Source: Porites lobata (lineage: Eukaryota > Cnidaria > Anthozoa > Scleractinia > Poritidae). From it: DNA of 64,000 nucleotides. The notes beneath the pieces were generated by a model. The model did not search any database, was not told the DNA's origin, and was given only the letters and a program-made list of their open reading frames with translations. The first letter of the stretch is position 1; each line of letters starts with the position of its first letter. Both the position numbers and the translations under genes were made by a program. The stretch lies in assembly GCA_942486035.1 (NCBI GenBank), contig CALNXK010000070.1, positions 2,113,501 through 2,177,500 on the forward strand. The letters run 5' to 3'. Shown one piece after another: positions 59,496 through 64,000 of this stretch.

Positions 59496-60112
59496 AGGCA
59501 AGGGTTGATCTTCGACTAGTTGTGATACAAATCTTAATGTCAATGCAATCTTGTTGTTTAAGTTTAATAGCATTTTTTGCAGAATATCTTCCCCCATTCT
59601 CACCCAAAAGGTAGGGTACCATGACTGTGTGTAACTATAAAATTTGATGGTTTGTTCTCAGGAAAACCAACCCATGTATGTCATGCAGCTTGCGGAAGTA
59701 AAGACTTCTTTAACCAGAAGATACAGTACTGACTCGCATTCACCTTCATGTACATGACAAAATAGAATAGAACAAGAAATATAGGCTTTTGCTCAAAGCA
59801 CTCCAGAACTAGATGTTACAATGAACAAGTTAGTAAAGCTGCTAAAAGGTATCCAAATAAAAAAAACGTTTTTCTATAACTAGTGGAAGAAATATTTCAT
59901 TTCATTTCTTGGCTGTCATAGGTTCAGTACCCAGATGAAAGAGGTGAAGCAATGACAATATTCATTCCTTGTCATAGTACCCCCGCCCTGAACCCTTCTC
60001 TTTCTACTGCCCAGAATAACAGTGACATTTCAATTTGAAACAAATCCTGCTATTATTGTTATTTCACAATGAACCAAACAAAGAACACAGGCTTGACAGG
60101 TTTACAAGAAAT

Positions 60113-60118
60113 TTTATT
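60113..60118 (-). terminator. Poly(A) signal for eL42
   Basis: AATAAA on the minus strand four bases after the stop codon, as is common in compact ribosomal protein genes. Confidence 0.6.
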
Positions 60119-60122
60119 ACAG

Positions 60123-62471
60123 TTAGAACTGGATCATTTGTCCCTGCAAAAGGAAAAGAAAAAAGGTTATTAAAAAATGTTTCATTTATATTTATTAAAT
60201 TTAGAAGTCTAACTTGCAGCAGCCAATTACTCGCAAGAACTCAAGATGGAGACTCGATGATGACAACAAGCACAGTGCGATGAAAATTACAGTGAATTAA
60301 GGGTAATTTTGCAGTTTCGCTGGACCGCACTGAAAACAATTTAATGTAAAAAGATGAGGATTTAAAATTACTACTCTGCTGAAACATGCCAGGTTTATTC
60401 ACATAATGTTAAGGGAAAATGCACTAAATTCCCTGCAAAAAAGGGAACATTTTGGAATTTTTAGCAATGGCCTGAAGTCACACGGCATTACAAAAAAATT
60501 CCACCTCTATATCTCCGGAAAAGATTTCTGGCAACTGCCAGGAATTTAAAGGTAAATGAACGATCTAATTATGAGTCAGTTCCAATTATTTTTCTATTCC
60601 CAGCTATAGAGGTAAAGCCAGAAATATGTAATTATTTAAGTTTTGAGCCTGCAACATAAATCGGAAATCACACCATAAGTATGAAAATTGACACCTCGGA
60701 TATCAATTTTTTGAAAGCTCAGCTCTCGCTTGATAGACCTGTGTAATTATTCTTTGCAAAATTCTTTATTATTTAAAAATAAATTTTCAAATGGAACGGT
60801 CAATAACAGATCTAATACCTTAAATACAGTTCTAGAAGCAGGTAAGGTATTTATGAGTTGTTCCCAAGCATCATAAGCTTTTTCATTTTTGTTACCAGTA
60901 CTCTTCTCTGAAGAGGAGAGGCTCACACGTTATCTCGTATCGCAGGGATTTGAATCCTTTACTTTTGAGAGGTACTGCACATATGATACACATACATGAC
61001 TAACCAAGAAATTCAAAATTAATTTGATTTTAAAGATATCGTAGCATATTGTTCTTACCTTTCTCTTTTTGTCTCCACCCAGTTCAAAATGCTTGCATCT
61101 TTTCAGGGCTATCTGTTTCCTGTATTTGCACTCTGTACATTCCATGCGCAGCACAATTTTCTTGGTAGTTTTGGCCTAAATTTGTAAAGGACTCATGTTA
61201 AACCGCATTTTTGTGTTCAACTGGTCTTGCCATACAAGGGGAATATTGCACTACACAGCCTCATGCACACATATCTCAACACAGACAACAAGGCCCTTAA
61301 GATCCTTGTAGGGAAAACATCAAGTGAAATTACATTCTTTTAGTCTTCATCTCGAATATTCCTTCCCAGTTACATGTACTTTGTCAAGTGTAGGCAAACC
61401 CTCCTGGAGTTGAATTCCTAAGAACCGTATCCAAGTTCAGAAAGAGAATAAAATTTTGTTGTTGCTTGCTTATGTCCTCCATAGTAGTCATAATGGTCAT
61501 AAAAGTCAGCAAAATCATGTTGTAGTCAGCCAAAAACTTCCACGAAATGTACAAAAAGGTGTGCTGCAAGTGCAAAGTGGTTGTTTTGTCTATGTTTTCA
61601 TTGCTGATTGTGTTGTCTGATCTTAAAGTCCCTAACAGGAACTGTGGTACATATATGTGTCAGGATAATTATTCCGGTTCATGCAAGTATGATTGACCTT
61701 GCAATGACTGCACCATCAAAAGAAACTGCATCAAAAGGTCACTTGCATGATCTGTTAATTCACTGTTCTTTTTTTCAACACAACCAGTGTCAAAAAAAAA
61801 ATTCACAATCGACAATGACACAAATTTACAGTGAAACTACAGTCGAACGTGTCCTTGACTATCGACAAAAATTATTCCCCTCTGGTGACTGACTTCCAAT
61901 TCCAACAAGATCAGATAGAATCAAGTTAACATTTGCAAACTGAGATTATTGTAAACAATGTGATCACTTCAGTTGTTTACCTTTTTGTGGAAAATAGGTT
62001 TTGTTTGGCCTCCATAACCTGACTGCTTACGATCGTAGCGGCGTTTTCCTGAACGAAAATAGAAAATAACAAGACAATACTCATGCACTCCTTTCAAGCT
62101 GGCAATATATACGAGTTTACTCAAGTTAAAAACCTTTCGACAAACATGGAATCACCAAACATATAATTAGTTCAGACAATGGACTATCCTCCTATTATTC
62201 ATTAAGCTATAACGCTTACCCTGAGCGTACAGACTGGCTTTTCCTGTCTTGTACTGCGTGACTTTATGTAGAGTGTGTCTTCGACATTTCTTGGCCTTGC
62301 AAAAAGTGCGGCGCTGTTTTGGTATGTTAACCTGAATATAATAGCGAGAAGTTTAAGCGAGATTAACTGAAAGACCCAAAATGCCGATTACTGTTAATAA
62401 AACCTAAATTGAATCAAAGATGGCTAAGGATAGAAAGGGATTGAAAGCGCTATCTCAAGTTTTCCCACCAT
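60123..62471 (-). CDS. RPL36A: Large-subunit ribosomal protein eL42 (RPL36A/RPL44)
   Basis: Five coding exons, minus strand: 62471-62469 (ATG only), 62331-62220, 62048-61981, 61175-61059, 60143-60123; 321 nt, 106 aa, the standard family length. Visible hallmarks are VNIPKQRRTFCKAKKC, HKVTQYKTGKASLYAQG, RRYDRKQSGYGGQTKPIF, RCKHFELGGDKKRKGQ and the terminal GQMIQF. Two cysteine pairs (C12/C17 and C72/C75 regions plus C86) fit the zinc-binding ribbon. Pro in GGQTKPIF is the residue linked to cycloheximide sensitivity in yeast. The start-codon-only first exon matches the known layout of animal RPL36A genes; its donor is ATG|GTGGGA, somewhat weak, so that exon is inferred. The protein acts at the ribosomal E site. 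Confidence 0.93.
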
Positions 62472-62485
62472 TTTGCTTGCACGTT

Positions 62486-62497
62486 CGAAAGAAAGAG
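62486..62497 (-). promoter_or_regulatory. Candidate 5' TOP transcription start of eL42
   Basis: On the minus strand CTCTTTCTTTCG lies 15-26 bases upstream of the ATG. A C followed by a pyrimidine run at the cap site is the TOP signature of ribosomal protein mRNAs, which supports placing the first exon here. Confidence 0.6.
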
Positions 62498-62733
62498 AAC
62501 CAAGCAGGGTCCAGTTTCCCCAATATTGTTGCATAACACGGTTATTTCAAGTCGAGGCTTATTCCACAGGAACACCAAGTGGCATTCGCCCAAGCTCTTG
62601 ATTGACTCAAAAATAAAAGAATCCTCGCAGTCTTTGTCTAGCAGTAGTACTTTTTCTTCTTAGGCTAATTTTTTATCTGAAAGATACCCCTCGCTTTTCC
62701 TGCAACCATTTTTTGGTAGTTGCGAAAACGAAG

Positions 62734-62987
62734 CACTCGAAAACGAAGACCGAAGCACGAAGCACCCAAAACTCGAAAACGAAGCACCCAAATCTCGAAA
62801 ACGAAGCACCCTATCTCGAAAACGAAGCACCCAAAACTCGAAAACGAAGCACTCAAAACTCGAAAACGAAGCACTCAAAACTCGAAAACGAAGCACCCAA
62901 AACTCGTAAGCGAAGACCCCTAAATCTCGAAAACGAAGCACCCTATCTCGAAAACGAAGCACCCAAAAACTCGAAACCGGTCTGTCC
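62734..62987 (+). repeat. Tandem array, left arm of the foldback element
   Basis: About eleven to twelve units built on CTCGAAAACGAAGCACCCAA, alternating AAAACTCG, AAATCTCG and CTATCTCG variants. Confidence 0.85.
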
Positions 62988-63561
62988 TTTATAAACACCA
63001 GTCCAATGCTAATACAGCAGGAATCAAGCACGATAACGAATTCTCCTGTTCCCCACCATAGAGCCTGGTCCCAGGCTGTTATCCTAGAACAAATTCTGCC
63101 TTGATCTGATCTGATCTGATCACGCAGTGTCATAGATATCCAATATGTTAGACTGCAAAACAATCGGGTTTTTTCTCAAAATCAGTAAAGAAGTTGGCAA
63201 ACGTGGCGTAAGAGTAATACGCGCGAGCCTCACACTCCGTTTTCAGCCTCGTTTCAGACCTTTTGTGATACTGCTCACGCGTACTTGAATATGCCAAAAT
63301 CTGCTGACGGAAAGTTTTGAAGTCTACATAAACATGTATGTGTACCGAAAAAATGCATATTAAGGTAAGATGTATCAAGTATAGCGAGACTAATATTAAA
63401 ATTAATACAGGATATCCTATCTAGAAACGTTCAGTGAAACAGTTGGTTATAAAACCTTGGGATGGATTTTGTGGACCTTTGGAGGTGCGGACGCATCCGC
63501 TGCCTCCACCTGATTCGGATTGCGTCATGTAAGACGTAAAGTTGCACTTATTAAAGTTTTC

Positions 63562-63828
63562 GTTTTCGAGATTTAGGGGTCTTCGTTTTCGAGTTTTGAG
63601 TGCTTCGTTTTCGAGATAGGGTGCTTCGTTTTCGAGTTTTGGGTGCTTCGTTTTCGAGATAGGGTGCTTCGTTTTCGAGATTTGGGTGCTTCGTTTTCGA
63701 GATAGGGTGCTTCGTTTTCGAGTTTTGGGTACTTCGTTTTCGAGATAGGGTGCTTCGTTTTCGAGATTTGGGTGCTTCGTTTTCGAGTTTTGGGTGCTTC
63801 GTGCTTCGGTCTTCGTTTTCGAGTGCTT
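63562..63828 (-). repeat. Tandem array, right arm of the foldback element
   Basis: The same units as the left arm, in reverse orientation (GTGCTTCGTTTTCGAGATAG, GTGCTTCGTTTTCGAGTTTT). The order of variants differs somewhat from the left arm. Confidence 0.85.
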
Positions 63829-63967
63829 CGTTTTTGAAACTACCACCATTTTTTGTGACAGGCAAGGTACTTACCGACGATTATAACAAATTCTTTTTAA
63901 CAATTTCCACAATCTACATAATCCTTTCAAATAATTATTTCTTCTAGATGCACTTAAGGTAACTATA

Positions 63968-64000
63968 AAAGCCAACTCTCTTAACAGATAACTTTATGAG
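63968..64000. mobile_element. Start of a CAGTCAAC-family repeat cut by the window edge
   Basis: CCAACTCTCTTAACAGATAA then CTTTATGAG resembles the starts of the elements at 12353 (CTCTCTCTTAACAGGCACCC) and 49862. It is truncated by the end of the window. Confidence 0.35.

Larger units (their letters stand above)
58653..60122. other. Spacer between NIPSNAP copy 2 and eL42
   Basis: No gene seen. It contains the 3' flank of copy 2, split by a TA-flanked MITE (58751-59252) and a CTAGGCATTCAG element (from 59330), then a stretch homologous to the copy-1 3' flank (about 59755-59815). Confidence 0.6.
62715..63844. mobile_element. Foldback transposon-like element with tandem-repeat arms
   Basis: Left arm 62715 to about 62987 and right arm about 63562-63844 are inverted copies. 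Each starts GGTAGTT(T/G)C, passes through CGAAGACCGAAGCACGAAG, and is then a tandem array of about 21-bp units (CGAAAACGAAGCACCCAAAA and the CCCTATCT variant). The direct repeat ACCATTTTTT flanks the element at 62705-62714 and 63845-63854. The 570-bp centre has no recognisable coding; TGATCTGATCTGATCTGATC occurs near 63102. Architecture resembles foldback elements; the 9-10 bp duplication fits Mutator-type insertion. Long open frames in the arms are by-products of the repeat. Confidence 0.85.

Noticed and set aside
62660..63163. Long open frames across the foldback element, including a 167-codon one on the minus strand.
   Set aside because: They translate the 21-bp tandem units in several frames on both strands; stop codons are absent because of the unit sequence, not selection.
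63421..63865. Repeat-rich open frames in the right arm (142 and 104 codons).
   Set aside because: They mirror the left-arm frames and are by-products of the inverted array.
63966..64000. A possible third NIPSNAP copy: CTTAACAG|ATAACTTTATGAG resembles the acceptor and start of NIPSNAP exon 2.
   Set aside because: The stretch fits better as the start of the CAGTCAAC repeat family (compare 12353 and 49862), and no matching exon 1 was found upstream.
1..64000. CRISPR arrays, phage genes or bacterial operons.
   Set aside because: The window has spliced animal genes. The regular arrays seen are transposon arms with variant units and no spacers.

Overview
This 64 kb window is nuclear DNA of an animal, most likely an anthozoan cnidarian (coral or sea anemone). 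The gene models have many short exons with GT-AG introns. The proteins are animal families (a JIP scaffold, NIPSNAP, CDADC1, ribosomal protein eL42). Introns and spacers are packed with short inverted-repeat transposons and contain a tRNA-derived SINE. The taxon is inferred from gene content and repeat style, not from a marker gene. All exon models were joined by hand from splice sites, reading phase and protein similarity. In every model the joined coding length is a multiple of three with no internal stop.

Layout: (1) 1-3248, no supported gene. (2) 3249-11314, minus strand: an eight-exon JIP-type JNK-interacting scaffold with SH3 and PTB domains, whose first intron appears to use a GC donor. 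(3) 11315-11680: a short divergent spacer. (4) 11681-34490, plus strand: an 18-exon gene for a 1184-residue protein combining coiled/charged regions, a discoidin (F5/8C-like) domain without its usual terminal cysteines, and a C-terminal EF-hand module. (5) 30492-31760, minus strand, inside an intron of that gene: an intronless CDADC1-like deaminase. (6) 36004-44936, minus strand: an eight-exon protein with two RWD-like segments and a RING-H2 finger, probably an E3 ubiquitin ligase. (7) 44937-45148: a second divergent spacer. (8) 45149-49282 and 54302-58652, plus strand: two tandem NIPSNAP3-like genes; the second lacks the presequence part of exon 1. (9) 60123-62471, minus strand: ribosomal protein eL42 (RPL36A), with a pyrimidine tract suggesting a TOP mRNA start.

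The genes do not form one pathway. The order looks like ordinary animal gene packing, with two head-to-head pairs, one nested gene and one local duplication. The most unusual DNA is the mobile fraction: nested MITEs with readable TAA/TTA duplications, Mutator-like MITEs with exact 9-bp duplications (one pair shares three copies of the same 9-mer), TA-flanked mariner/pogo-like MITEs, and a foldback element of about 1.1 kb whose arms are tandem arrays of a roughly 21-bp unit.
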